A stretch of 64,000 nucleotides of DNA from Heterohyrax brucei (Eukaryota > Chordata > Mammalia > Hyracoidea > Procaviidae). Shown here one piece after another: positions 32,840 to 44,291 of this stretch (its first letter is position 1; every line of letters starts with the position of its first letter). Below the pieces are notes generated by a model. It did no database searches and had not been told where the DNA came from. It worked only from the letters and a program-made list of their open reading frames with translations. A program made the position numbers and the translations under genes. The DNA is taken from assembly GCA_028571685.1 (NCBI GenBank), contig CM053140.1, forward strand, positions 219,933,323 through 219,997,322, written 5' to 3'.

Positions 32840-33485
32840 TCAACCTTCTTCACTAACACTAACATAACTCAAAGGCATCAGCTCTTCTTCAGTCTTCCTT
32901 ATTCATTGTCCAGTTTTCACATGTATATGAGGCAACTGAAAATATCATGGGTTGGCTCAGGCACATCTTAGTCCCTAAAGTGGCATCTTTGTTTTTCAAC
33001 AGTTTAAACAGGTCTTTTGCAGAAGATTTGCCCAGCGCAACACATCAATTAATTTTCTGATTGCTGCTGTCATGGGTATTGATTGTGGATCCAAGTAAAA
33101 TGAAATCCTCAACAATTTCTGTCTTTTCCCTGATGTTGCTTATTGGTCCAATTGTGAGGATTTTTATTTTCTTTATGTTGAGGTATAATCCATACTGAAG
33201 GGTGTAGTACTTAATCTTCATCAGTAAGTACTTCAGGTCTTCTTTCCTTTCTGTAAGCCAGATTGTGTCATCTGCACATCACAGGTTGTTAATGAGCCTT
33301 CCTCCGATCCTGACACCACATTCTTTCTCACACAGTCCAGCTTCTTGAATTATTTGCTTAGTATATAGACTGAAAAGGTGTGGTGAAATAATACAGCCCT
33401 GATGCACTTCTTTTCTTACTTTAAAACAAACATTATCCCATTGTTCCGTTCAAGCAACTGACGCCTGGTCTATGTACAGGTTCTT
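32840..33485 (-). mobile_element. RTE-A, left (3'-side) part
   Basis: Reverse complement of the RTE region coding the last part of the reverse transcriptase: ACTCAAAGGCATCAGCTCTT, 'GATTGTGGATCCAAGTAAAATG', 'GGTTGTTAATGAGCCTTCC', ending GTCTATGTACAGGTTC. The outermost ~330 bp of the 3' end is absent. Its continuation (starting TTCCTCAGAAGCAC) is found 28 kb away at 61438. Confidence 0.85.
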
Positions 33486-33489
33486 GTGT

Positions 33490-33826
33490 ACTTGTTGTTA
33501 GGTGCTGTGGAGTTGGTTTCAGCTCCTAGAGACTTTGTGTACAAAAAAAGGAAACACTTCCCAGTCCTGTGTCATGCCCACAATCACTGTTACGCTTGAA
33601 GCCATTGTCGCTGAAGCTGGGAAAATCCGTCTTGTTGAGGGTCTTCATTTCTTTTGCCAACTCTCCATCCTACCTAGCATGATGTCCTTCTCCAGGGATC
33701 GATCCATCCTGACAGGTCCAAGAGTGTATAACACTTAGTCTTCTAAAGAGCACTCTGGTTGTACTTACTCCAAATTTGTTCTTTTGGCAGCCCATGGTGT
33801 ATTCAATATTCTTCTCTAACACCACA
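33490..33826 (-). mobile_element. RTE-B, 3' end part
   Basis: Begins with the RTE 3' terminus TTGTTGTTAGGTGCTGTGG (complement), continues through 'ATGATGTCCTTCTCCAGG' and 'CAGCCCATGGTGTATTC', and breaks at ACACCACATTTCA. The next RTE-B segment is at 46328. The intact 3' end shows that RTE-B is a separate element inserted into RTE-A, not part of it. Confidence 0.85.
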
Positions 33827-33891
33827 TTTCATTTAGTTTGCTCTAATTTTGGGTTTTTTTAAAATTTTGATTCTAACCATATGTTTTAGTC

Positions 33892-34407
33892 AGCTAGTGC
33901 TGTTTTAATGGACATACCACAAAGTGGATGGATTTAACAAAGAAAAGCTTATTCTTATACAGCCTGGTAGGATATAAGTCCAAATTCAGGATGTCAGCTC
34001 TAGGAGAAGGCTTTCCCCATGTTGGCTCTGGAGGAAAGTTTCATACAGCATCAGTCTTGGTCCAGGGAGTGTCTTGGGGCAGGAGCCTCAGGTCTGAAGG
34101 ATGTGCTCTTCTCCTGGTGCTGCTTTCTTGATGGTGTGAGGTTCCCAATTCTCTGCTTGCTTCCGTTTCCTTTTATCTCTTGTTAAGATTAAAAGATTAA
34201 GGGTGGGGCAAACCACACTCCAGGAAAAGTCCTTCTACAGTGGAGCAGGGAGATGATCCTATGAAGGAATTTACAGTCCCACCCTAATCCTTCAACATAG
34301 AGCATTAAAAAATCACAAAATGGAGGACAATCACAAAGCATTGGTCCATGATGGCCCAGCCACATGGCCACACATATTTTTGGGGGGACACAATTCAATC
34401 CATGATA
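33892..34407 (-). repeat. Solo LTR with 5-bp TSD, antisense
   Basis: Begins TGTTTTAGTCAGCTAGTGC and ends AATTCAATCCATGATA, the inverse of the 23105 family. It is flanked by an exact CCATA duplication (33887-33891 and 34408-34412), which proves a single integration into L1-C. No internal proviral sequence is present, so the body was lost by LTR-LTR recombination. Confidence 0.92.
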
Positions 34408-34651
34408 CCATATTATGTTTTTTTATTTACCTTATTCTGGTGCCCAAGGGCTTCTTTGGCTGCCCTCTTTCTGCTTTTTTAAGTCATAGTGTTAATGTTT
34501 TGATTTGGGCTCTTTCTTCTTATTGGATGTGCACATTTATTAAGATAAATGAAGCTCTGGGCACTGCTTGTTCTGTGTCCCAAAGGTTCTTTTAGGATTT
34601 ATTTTCACTCTCATTTGATTCTGTGAATTTCTTTATTCCATCCTTGATTTC

Positions 34652-34990
34652 TTATATAACCCAGTAGTTTTTGAACAAGATGTTGTTCTGTTTCCATGTG
34701 ATGTTTTTTCCCTTGCTTTTTCTGTTACTGATTTCTACTTTTATGATTCTATAGTCTGAAAAGATGCTTTGTGATATTCCGATACTTTGAAGTTTGTTAA
34801 AGTTTGCTTTATGGTGTAATATGTGGTCCATTCTGGAGAATATTCTATGCACATTGGAAAAGAAAGTATACTTGGCTGCTATTGGGTGGAATGTTCTGTA
34901 TATATCTGTGAGGTCAAGTTGGTTGATTGTGGCATTTAGATCTTTTGTGTTTTTATTGAGCTTCTTTCTGGATGTTCTGTCCTTCATCAA
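34652..34990 (-). pseudogene. L1-C ORF2 endonuclease remnant
   Basis: Encodes LTDIYRTFHPIAAKYTFFS, then RIFSRMDHILHHKANFNKLQ and SIFSDYRIIKVEIS. This is the C-terminal half of the L1 apurinic-like endonuclease. The catalytic S-D-H signature reads SDY, so the active-site His is lost. The open frame is 112 codons, against about 240 for the whole domain. Confidence 0.88.
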
Positions 34991-35087
34991 AAGTGGTGTT
35001 TTGAAGTCTCCTACTATTATTGTGGATCTATTTGTCTTTTTAATGCAGTTAGAATTTGTTTAATGTGTTTTGGAGCACTATCATTGT

Positions 35088-35255
35088 GTGAAAACCCTTG
35101 TGGTGTAATGGTTATGTGCTATATCTACTAACCAAAAGGTTGGCAGTTTGAATCCACCAGGCACTCCGTGGAAACTCTATGGAGTAGTTATATTCTATCA
35201 TATAGGATCACTATGAGTCAGAATCGACTTGATGACAATGAGTTTTTTATTTTGA
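35088..35255 (+). repeat. AfroSINE with exact 9-bp TSD
   Basis: Runs from GTGAAAACCCTTGTGGTGTA through CCAAAAGGTTGGCAGTTTGA to GAGTCAGAATCGACTTGATG and a T-rich tail. TATCATTGT occurs at 35079-35087 and again at 35256-35264, a clean TSD. It landed in L1-C. Confidence 0.95.
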
Positions 35256-35432
35256 TATCATTGTTGTGGTTGTTGTTGTAAGGTTCTGTTGAGTCAGTTC
35301 TGACTCATAGTGACCCTATGAAAAACAAAATGAAACACTGCCTTGTCCTGTGCCGTGTGCACTATCATTTCTATGTTTAAGCCTATTGTTGTGGTCACTG
35401 TCATTCCATCTCATTGAGGTGCTTCCTGTTCC

Positions 35433-35897
35433 TCAGTGACCCTCCGCTCTACCAAGCATAATGTCCTTTTCCAGGGACTGATCCCTCCTGAAAACATATT
35501 CAAAGTATGTAAGATGCATTCTTGGCATCTTTACTTCCAAGGAGCACTCTGGTTGTATTTCTTCCAGGACAGATCTGTTGGTTCTTTTGGTGGTCCACGG
35601 TACATTCAATATTCTTCTCCAACACCACAGTTCAAAAGCATTAAGTCTTCTCTGTCTTCTTTGTTCACTGTCCTGCTTTTGCATGCAATGTGACGTGATT
35701 GAAAATACCATGGTTTGGGTCAGGCACACTTTAGTCTGCAAGGTGACATCTTTGCTTTTCAGTAGTTTAAAGAGATCCCTTTGCAGCAGATTTTCCCAGT
35801 GCAATGTGTCTTTTGATTTCTTGACTGCTGCTTTCATGGGCATTGATTGTTGAACCAAGTAAAACGAAATCCTTGACAATCTCAATCCTTTCTCCAT
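35433..35897 (-). pseudogene. RTE-C polyprotein C-terminal remnant
   Basis: A 154-codon frame reading ...LFKLLKSKDVTLQTKVCLTQ, then LNAFELWCWRRILNVPWTTK, RTNRSVLEEIQPECSLEVKM and a LGRAEGH-stop terminus. This is the conserved tail of BovB/RTE reverse transcriptases (the thumb-and-tail region ending in L-G-K/R-x-E-G-R/H). Upstream frames are broken, so no complete protein exists. Confidence 0.92.
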
Positions 35898-36082
35898 TTA
35901 TGACGATGTTGCTTACTCATCAGTTGTGAGCATTTTTATTTTCTTGATGTTGAGGTGCAACTCCTACTGAAGTCTGTGGTCCTTGATCTTCATCAGTGTC
36001 TCAAATCTTCACTTCCAGCAAGTAAGGTGGTGTTGTGTGCAAAACGCAGGGTGTTCATGAGTTATCCTCCAATCTTGATGCC

Positions 36083-36439
36083 TCATTCTTCTTTGTATAA
36101 TCCGGCTTCTTGGATTATTTGCTTGACATATAGACTGAAAGAGTGTGGTGACAGGATACAACCCAGATGCACATCATTCCTGACTTTAAACCATTCAGTG
36201 TCCCCCTGTTCTGTTCCCTTGACTGCCTCTTGATCCATATACAGATTCTTTAAGGGCACAATTAAGTGTTCTGGAATTCCCATTTTATGCAATGTTAGCC
36301 ATAATTTGTTATGATCCACACAGTCAAATGCTTTTGCATTGTCAAAGAAACACAGGTAGACATCTTTCTGGCATTCTCTGCTTTCAGCCAAAATCCATCT
36401 GACAATCAGCAATGATATCCCTGGTTCTGCATCTTCCAC
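36083..36439 (-). pseudogene. RTE-C reverse transcriptase palm remnant
   Basis: A 118-codon frame containing RWILAESRECQKDVYLCFFD and NAKAFDCVDHNKLWLTLHKM, the RT motif A region (catalytic Asp in FFD retained). TEQGDTEWFKVRNDVHLGCI then replaces the usual TGKG...G-V-R-Q-G-C motif B, and Gln is read as His. The Y-x-D-D motif is in another, broken frame. Confidence 0.88.
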
Positions 36440-37754
36440 TGAATCCAGCTTGAATTTCTAGCAGTTCTTCATCTATATACTGTTGCATTCGCTTTTGAAT
36501 GATCTGGAGCAAAATTTTACATGATATTAACGATATTGTTTGATAATTTCTGCATTAGACATCACTGGGTGTGTAAATATTTAATATGGGTATGTTCTCC
36601 TGGAGTGTTGATCCCTCAGTCATTGTATAGTGTCCTGCTTTATCCATCTGGTAGATTTACTTTAAAGTCTATTTTATTTGAAATTAATATTGCTACTCTT
36701 GCTCTTTTTTGAATGTTGTTTGCTTTACAATTTTTTTCCCATCTTCTGAGTTTTAGTTTCTTTGACTGTTTAAGACTAAGGTATGCCTCTTGTAGACAAT
36801 ATATGCCACTGGCTCTTAATTGGTGCATTTAAGCGTTTTACTTTCAGTGTAAATATTAATAGGTATGAGTTGAGTGGTGTCATTTTCATACCATTTTCTG
36901 TGCTGAGTCGTTTTTTCTTGATGTTATTTTTATCTTTCCCTTTATTGTTGGTTTTATATTTGCTGAAACTTCATGTTTTTCTTGCTTTTTATTTTTTATT
37001 TTTCTTGCTTTTTTATTTTGCCAGTTACTTTTGTGATCACCTTAACTAATATTTTTCTAAATTTAAGCCAGTCTTTTATTTCTTTGTATTACCTTGACTT
37101 CCTCTCCATTTGAAAGATGTATAACTACATTTTTATGACTACCTCGTTTTGTTATACTTTTGTGATCCATTATATAATGACATCTGTTTCCCTGTTTTCC
37201 ATGTTTCGCCTTTGATTTATTTTTTATTTCCCTCTCTAGGTTGATATCTGGTTGCTCTGTTTTGCATTCTGGTTTTGAGTTTTTATCTGATATTATCAAC
37301 TTTTTTAACCAAAGGTCTACCTAAAGTGAGTATTTCTTGTAATTTTGGTATGGTTTTGACAAATTCCCCAGATCTGTTCATCTGAAAATGTCCTAACTTC
37401 ACCATCATATTTGAAAGATAGTTTTGCTGGTATATAATTCTTGGCTGGCAATTACTTTCCTTTAAGGCTTTGCCATCCCATTGCCTTCCTGCCTACACAG
37501 TTTCTGATGAGTAGTCTGAGCTTGGCCTTACAGACTCTCCTTTGTAGTTTATTTTTTGTTTATCCCTAGCTACATTTAAAATTATCTCCTTATGTTTAGT
37601 TCTGGCAAATTTGATTATAATATGCCTTGATGTCTTTTTTTTTTTTTTTTTAGGATCTACCTTATGTGGAGTTCAGTGAGTGTCTTGAATAGGTATTTTC
37701 TCAATTTTCACAATATCAAGGAAGTTTTCTGTCAACAAATCTTCCATAATTGTC

Positions 37755-37765
37755 TCTGTATTTTC
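37755..37765. repeat. Left TSD of L1-D
   Basis: TCTGTATTTTC, identical to 45303-45313. It sits in the ORF1 part of L1-C and marks the L1-D 3' side, followed by the T-rich complement of the poly-A tail. Confidence 0.88.
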
Positions 37766-40700
37766 CTTTTTTTATATTTTTTATTATGATTAAGTAGAAC
37801 TATTCAATCAAAATCAATTCTGCATGCCAATCTATCTGCAACTACATCTGCTTTCCTTATTCTGTGACAACATTACTTATTTGCACTCTTTACTTCTAGT
37901 ATCCTCTTAATGAACACCTGTCTCCTCCTCTCCACTCTCTAGAATGAAATCAGTAGGACAGCCTCCTTTAAATGTCTAAAACCATAAAGTATACACACCA
38001 CATGTTCACAGTGTATCCCCAGGTCCAGTCCATTCTTATCTGAAGAGTTGTCCTCAGTACCGGTTTCAGGTCAGGGTCAGCAGCAAATCTAGGGGCTATG
38101 TTCCCAGGGAACCCTCCAGGCTATCGAATCATCAGTTCTGGTCTTTTAGTAGATTTCTTGAACTGCAGACTTCTTTTTCTTAAACTACATCAGAGACTCT
38201 ACATTGTGTCACCCATCACATCTACCTTTAGTGGTGACCAGGCACCGTCTGATTCTTCTGATCTTGTGCTGACGCAGTCTCCTATTCATGTGGGTCCTTC
38301 TGTCTTCTGAGCTCACTTTTCCTCGTGTCTTTGGTGTTCTTGGTCATCACGTGTCTCAGATGAGTTGGGACCAATTTGTGTTCCTCAGATGGCAGCTTGC
38401 TAGCTTTTAAGACTGGAGACACCACTCACCAATACAGCATGTAGAAGATTCTCTTAGCAAAAGAGTAGTTATGCCAATTGACGTCTGCTGAAATCATGGT
38501 TCCCAGACTCCTGTCCCTGCTATTTTACACTTTGAAATATTGGGTTGAGCTTAGAAAGCCTTTCAGTTTATCTTGTAGTCCAGTTAATGTTGATCTGCCC
38601 AACAGTGTGCTGTCACTCCTTTCACTGAACTGAATTTCTATCAACTTTCTAATCTTTGAACAACTCTTTACCTTCCTCCCCACCCTTGTAGCTGTCAAAC
38701 AGTATTTTCTTCTGTACACAAATCCGTTTTTAAGTCCTTATACCAGAGGCCTCATATAATGCTTGTCCTTTTGCAAGTGACTGACTTCAGTTAGCAAAAT
38801 GTCTTCCAGTTGACGCCAGGTTATGAGATGCTTCCTTAAATTATTATTGTTCTTTACCATTGCATACTGTTCCATTGTGTATATGTACCATAGTTTATTT
38901 ATCCATTCATCTGTTGATGGGCATCTAGGTTGATTTAATCTCTTTGCTATTGTGGACAATGCTGCAATAAACATTCACGGGCAGATATCTGTTCAACTGA
39001 CCACCTTTATTTCTGTAGGATATATTTCAAGCAGTGGGGTTGCTGGATCATACAGTATTTCTATTTCTAGCTTTTTAAGGAAGTGCCAAATTGCTTTCCA
39101 AAGAAGTTGTACCATTTTGCACTCCCACCAGCAGCTGTGTAGGAGAGTTCCAGTCTCCCCACAGGCTCTCCAGCATTGGTTGCTTTGTGTTTTTTTGAAC
39201 ATTGCCAACCTCGTTGGGGTGAGATGTATCTCATTGTAGTTTTGATATGGATTTCTCTCATAGCTGATGATTGCAAGCATTTCCTCACATGTCTTTTGGC
39301 TGTCTGGATGTCTTCTTGGGTGAAGTGTCTTTCCATCTCCTTTGCCCATTGTTTAATTGGGTTACATATCTTTTTCTTGTTGATATTTTACAATACCCTC
39401 TAGATAATGGAAATCAGACATCACTTCAATATGTAGTTTCCCAATGTCTTTTCCCATTCTGTAGGTAGACTTTTAACTTTTTAAAAAGTCTTTGGATGCC
39501 AATAAGTATTTGATTTTTAGTTGTTCCCATTTATCTATTTTCTCTTCTACTGTTTAAGCACTGTTGTCAGATTTTGTAATCTGTCTAAGCTGTATATTTG
39601 GACTTCTTGTTGTTGCCTCTATTTTTTCTTGCATGATCTTTATCATTTTAGATTTGATATTTAGGTCTTTGATACATTTTGAGTTAGTTTTTCTGTAAGA
39701 TGTGAGATACGGGTATTGTTTCAGTTTTTTTGATATCCAATTTTGCCAATATCATTTTTTAAAGAGAGTGCTATTACCACAGTTTACAACCTTTGAGCTT
39801 TTGTCGAATATCAATTCTTCATAGGAGAATGGTGATATTTCTGAATTTTCTTTTCTGTTCCGTTGGTCTGTATATCTGTCTTTGTACCAGCACCAGGCTA
39901 TTTTGACTACTGTGGCAGTATAGTAGGTCCTAATGACAGACAATGTGAGGTCTCCCACTATGTTCTTCTTCTTCAGTAGTAATTTATTTATCTGGGGTTT
40001 CTTCCCTTTCCAAACAAAGTTGGTGATTTGTTTCTCCATCTCATTAAAGGATGACACTGGAATTTGTATTGCGATTGCACTGTATATGTAGATCACTTTG
40101 AGTAAAATAGACATTTTCACAAGGTTAAGCCTTCCTATCCATGAGCAAGGTAGATTTCTCCACTTATATAAGTCTCTTTAGGTTTCTTTCAGCAGGATCT
40201 TGTAATTTTCTTTGAATAGGTCTCTTCTCTGGTTAGATTAATTTCTAGGTATTTTATCTTCCTGGCACTGATTAGGTGATTTCCTCTTTGATGAGCTCTT
40301 TGTTGGTGTAAGGAATCCTACTGATTTATTTATGTTTATCTTATATCCTGATACTTTGCTGAAAGCTTCTATTAATTCCAGTAGTTTATTTATGGATTCT
40401 TTAGGGTTCTCTGTGTATATGGTCACATTATGTGCAGATACGGATATTTTTACTTTACGTTTACTGATATGGATGTCCTTTATTTCTTTGTCTTGTCTGC
40501 TTGCTGTGGCCAAAACCTCTACCACAATGTTAAATAGAAGGAGTGACAGTGGGCATCCTTGTCTAGTTGTGTTCCTGTGGTGAATTCTTTCAGTCTCTCT
40601 CAGTTCAAGATGATGGCGGTTGGCTTTGCATAGATGCCCCTTATTGCATTGAGGAATTTCCTCTCTATTACTATTTTGCTGAGAGTTTTTAACATGAATG

Positions 40701-41373
40701 AATGCTGTACTTTGTCAAATGTCTTTTCTGTATCAATTGACAAAGTCAGGTAATTCTTATACTTTGTGTTATTTATGTGGTTGATCATATTAATTGTTTT
40801 TCTGATGTTGAACCAGTCCTGCATCCCTGGTATGAATCCAACTTGGTCAGATGAATTATTTTTTTGATATGCTGATGAATTCTGTTGTCAAGGATTTTGT
40901 TGAAGATTTTTGCATCTAGGTTCATGAGTGTTATTGGTCTGTAATTTTCTTTTTAGTGGGATCTTTCCCTGGCTTTGGCATCAGGGTTATGCTGGCTTCT
41001 TAGAATGATTTTGGGAATATTCCATACTTTTCTGTGTTGTAAAATAGCTTCAATAGTATTGGAATTAACTCCACTCTAAAAGTTCGGTAGAATTTTTCAG
41101 TGAAGCTGTCTGGGCCAGGACTTTTTCTGGTTGGTATTTTTTAGATTACTTTTTCAATCTCCTGTTTTGTGATGAGTTTATTAAATCTTTCTGCTTTTCC
41201 TTGTGATGTTTTTAGTAGGTGATATGAATCCAGAAATTTGTCTATTTCCTCTCGGTTTTCAAATCTGTTAGATGACAGTTTTTGTAGTGTTCTGTTAGAT
41301 TTGTAATTTTCGTTGGATCTGTTATGACATCTCCCATCTCATTTCTTATTTGGGTTATTTGTTTCATCTCCTG

Positions 41374-41413
41374 TTTTTTTGTTTTTTTTTGTTTTTTTTT
41401 TTGTTTTTTTTTT
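41374..41413. repeat. T-rich simple repeat
   Basis: Runs of T broken by single G, read as K-rich codons (KKKQKKTKK) in the antisense ORF2 frame. A local replication-slippage expansion inside L1-D. Confidence 0.85.
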
Positions 41414-41473
41414 GACTTTAGCCAATGGTTTACCGATTTTGTTGCTCTCTTCAAAACACCAGGTTTGGGCTTT

Positions 41474-41915
41474 TGTCTTAGTCACCTGGTACTGCTCTAA
41501 CAGAAAATACCACGTGTGGAAGGTTTCACGAGGAGAAGCATTTATTGTCACAGTCCAGTAAGCCACAAATCCATTCATCCGTTACAAGTCCATTCAGAAT
41601 AAGAAATCATCACAGTCCGGTAGGCTGAGTACAGATCCAGTGAGAGCATTGCAGCACAGGAACTTCAGGTCCAAAGGATGTGCTCTGCTCTTGGTGCTTC
41701 TCTCTCGATGATATGAGGTTCCCTACTTCTTCTGCTCACTTCTCTCCCTTATATCCCACAAGCTTGTAGCTTGAAACCTGCCTCACTAACACAACTATTG
41801 CCTATTCTCCATCATCAATCTCACAGAGGCAGGATTCACAACACACACATATCGGGACTCACAGCCAAATCAAATCAACAGACATCTTTGGGGGGACACA
41901 ATTCAACCCGTGACA
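41474..41915 (-). repeat. Solo LTR in L1-D ORF2, antisense
   Basis: TGTCTTAGTCACCTGGTACTG at the left and CACAATTCAACCCGTGACA at the right. Same family as 23105-23618 but 442 bp, with a shorter and altered middle. Flanks GCTTT/TCTTT may be a TSD with one change. It splits the ORF2 RT region. Confidence 0.87.
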
Positions 41916-43410
41916 TCTTTGTTAATTCTTTCTATTGTTTTTCTACTCTCTGATTTGTTTAGTTCTGCTCTAATTTTTCTTATCTATTTTCTTCTGATGC
42001 ATGAAGGGTTCTTTTGCTGTTCTCTTCTTACTTGTTCAAGTTGCAGGGTTAACTTTTTGATTTGGGCCCTTTCTTCATTCCAGACTTGTGCATTTATGGA
42101 GATGAACTGACCTACGAGCACTGCTTTTGTCATATCTCGTAAGTTCTGGTAGGACATGTTTTCATTCTCATTTGATTCCATAAATTTCTTAATTGAAATT
42201 GAAAAGCAGTTTAGTTTCATTGATGAATTTTAATTTCTACCCATGTTTTTTTCTGCTATTTGTTTCAACTTTTATGGCTTTACGGTCTGAGAAGATACTT
42301 TGCATTATTTCAATGGTTTGGATTTTATCAAGACTTGCTTTGTGGCCTAATACGTGGTCTATTCTGGAGAATGTTCCGTGTTCATTGGAAAAGAAGTACT
42401 TACCTATTGTTACATAAAAAATTCTGTATATGTCTATGAGGTTGAGTTGTTTGATTGTTGTATAAAATTTCCATTTTTATTGAGCTTATTTCTGGATGAT
42501 CTGCGCATCACTAAAAATGGAGTGCTGAAGTCTCCAACTATTATTGTAGAGTGATCTATCTCATTTTTCAGTGTTACCAGCATTTGTTCACTGCATTAAG
42601 ATGCTACCACATTGGGTACATAAATAATTTAGTATCATTACATCCTCATTATGTATTGAATCATTAAGCAATAAATAGTGATCATCCTTGTGCATGATGG
42701 TGGATTTTACTTTAAAATCCATTTTATCTGAGATTAGTATTACCACTCCTCCTTTTCTTTACATGTTGTTAGCTTTTTGTCCATCCTTTGATTTTCAGTT
42801 TGTTCATATGTTTGAGTCTAAGGTGTGTTTCTTGTAAGCAGCATATAGACAGAGCACATTTTTTGATCCAGCCTGTTACTCTCTCTCTTTATTGGAGTAT
42901 GCAGTCCATTTACATCCAGTATAATTACTGATAGATATGTATTTAGTACTGTCATTTTGGTAACTTCATTTTTGTGTTGTTGACATTTTCTTTGTTCCAC
43001 TTAATATTCTGTGCTGGGTCATTGTTCATTATAGGTTTTCCTTTCATCCTTCTCAGTGTTGGTTTTATGTCTGTTGACACTTGTTTATGGTATTTCCTTT
43101 TTTGATATCTAGTATTGTTAGTTTGTTTTGCAGCTAACACTTTTCTCTCCTTAATGTTCTAAGTTTAAACCAGTCCTTAGCTTCTGTATATCTCCTTTAC
43201 TTCATCCCCATTTGAAAGGGCTATAGATACTATAATATATCCCTGTTTATAGTGTGAAGATGTCATGATTTACATGTTAAGATCTCTGTTTACTCAATTT
43301 TAATATTTTAGCTTTGATTGAGCTTTGTGACTTCCGTAACTGAGTAGGACTCTGGATGCTGTGTCCTGCATTACAGCCTTAAATATACATTTGGTGTTAC
43401 TGATTTCTAA

Positions 43411-44291
43411 TCAAAGAGCTTCTTTCGTATTTCTTGTAATTTTGGTTTTGGTTTTGGCAAAGTCTCTAAGCTTCTGTTTATCTAAGGATGTCTTAATTTC
43501 ACTGTCATATCTGAGGAACAATTTTGCAGGATACGTAAGTCTTGGTTGAAAATTTTTCTCCTTCAAGGCTTTGTATGTGTCGTCCCACTGCCTTCTTGTC
43601 AACATAGTTTTGGATGAGAAGTCATAGGACAGCCTACAAGGCTTCCCTTTGCATATTACTTTGATTTAGGCCTAGCTACCTTTAAGACCCTCTCCCTCTG
43701 TATCATTTTATTAAGCTTTGTTACAATGTGTCATGGTGTCTTTCTTCTCAGGTCTACCTTTTGTGCAGTTTGATAAGCATCTTGAATAGCTATGTTCTCT
43801 TCTTTCATGATGTCAGGGAAGTTTTCTGTCAATAACTCTTCAACAATTCTCTCTGTATTTTCTGCTATCTCTCCTTGTTCAGGAGCTCCACTTACTCATT
43901 GATTGTTCCTCTTGATAGTGTCCCACATGCTTCTTAATGCATTATTTTTCTTATTTCTTGTATCTGATATCTCTTCATAAATGCTGGTGTCTGTTTCTTT
44001 ACCTTCAATCTTACTAAGTCTGCATTCCGTTTCCTCAATCCTGATTTTTTGGCTTTGCATTGAGTTGTCTTACTCTGTAATTTTATTATTCATCTGCTGA
44101 ATTTCAGACCATTGATGTTCTAGTATTTCATATAGCTTGCTCAATTTTTGATTTTGTTCTGCTGCACTTTGTTTAATCCCTAGAAAGGCTCTGCAGATTA
44201 TTCTTTTGTATTCTACGTCTGATAATTTCAGGAAGGCATCTTCATCTGAGAAGTTTTTGATTCTTTACTTTGGGAGTTTTTCTGGAGCCAG
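43411..44291 (-). pseudogene. L1-D ORF1 pseudogene
   Basis: The expected N-terminus MAPEKLPK reads LAPEKLPK because the start codon is CTG at 44289-44291, followed by a stop. Then comes NFSDEDAFLKLSDVEYKRII and a coiled-coil region. The C-terminus (43411-43605) has WDDTYKALKEKNFQPRLTYP and AKLFLRYDSEIKTSLDKQKL, the conserved ORF1p C-terminal domain. About 293 codons in all, with several frame breaks. Confidence 0.87.

Larger units (their letters stand above)
35265..36558 (-). mobile_element. RTE-C, 5'-truncated BovB-like LINE
   Basis: Reverse complement from the 3' end (GTTGTTGTAAGGTTCTGTTG, GAGTCAGTTCTGACTCATAG) to the middle of the reverse transcriptase (ending about TTTCTGCATTA). It adjoins the AfroSINE TSD, and L1-C resumes at GACATCACTGGGTGTGTAAA. 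ATCATTG on the left and ATCACTG on the right may be its TSD. About 1.3 kb of the usual ~3.2 kb. Confidence 0.9.
33827..37765 (-). mobile_element. L1-C, left part (ORF2 5' half and ORF1)
   Basis: L1 sequence of ORF2 (start of RT and endonuclease) at 33827-33891, 34408-35087 and 36559-36915, then ORF1-region sequence to 37765. It is interrupted by an LTR, an AfroSINE and RTE-C. The element lacks the L1 3' UTR and the 3' half of ORF2, which is unusual because L1 copies normally lose 5' sequence. It continues at 45303. Confidence 0.82.
38738..42955 (-). pseudogene. L1-D ORF2 pseudogene (EN-RT)
   Basis: Starts MTVLNTYLSVIILDVNGL near 42955 (endonuclease N-terminus, N-x-N-G-L kept as DVNGL) and ends YIYTMEQYAMVKNNNN...HYMRPLV-stop. 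RT palm: the catalytic F-A-D-D region reads [11 protein letters not shown] (in 40238-40525), so both aspartates are gone. The C-terminal Cys region is kept at 38993-39349 (CWRACGETGTLLHSCWWECK). Interrupted by a solo LTR. About 3.77 kb after removing it, close to the complete 3.8 kb. Confidence 0.93.

Noticed and set aside
32840-33826. Tandem or permuted RTE duplication
   Set aside because: The two adjacent pieces are in the wrong order for one element, but the missing continuations are found at 46328, 58457 and 61438. Nested insertion explains everything with fewer steps.
41374-41413. Poly-T tract as the 3' end of another L1
   Set aside because: L1-D ORF2 reads through on both sides in the same register. 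There is no 3' UTR beside it, so it is a local slippage expansion.
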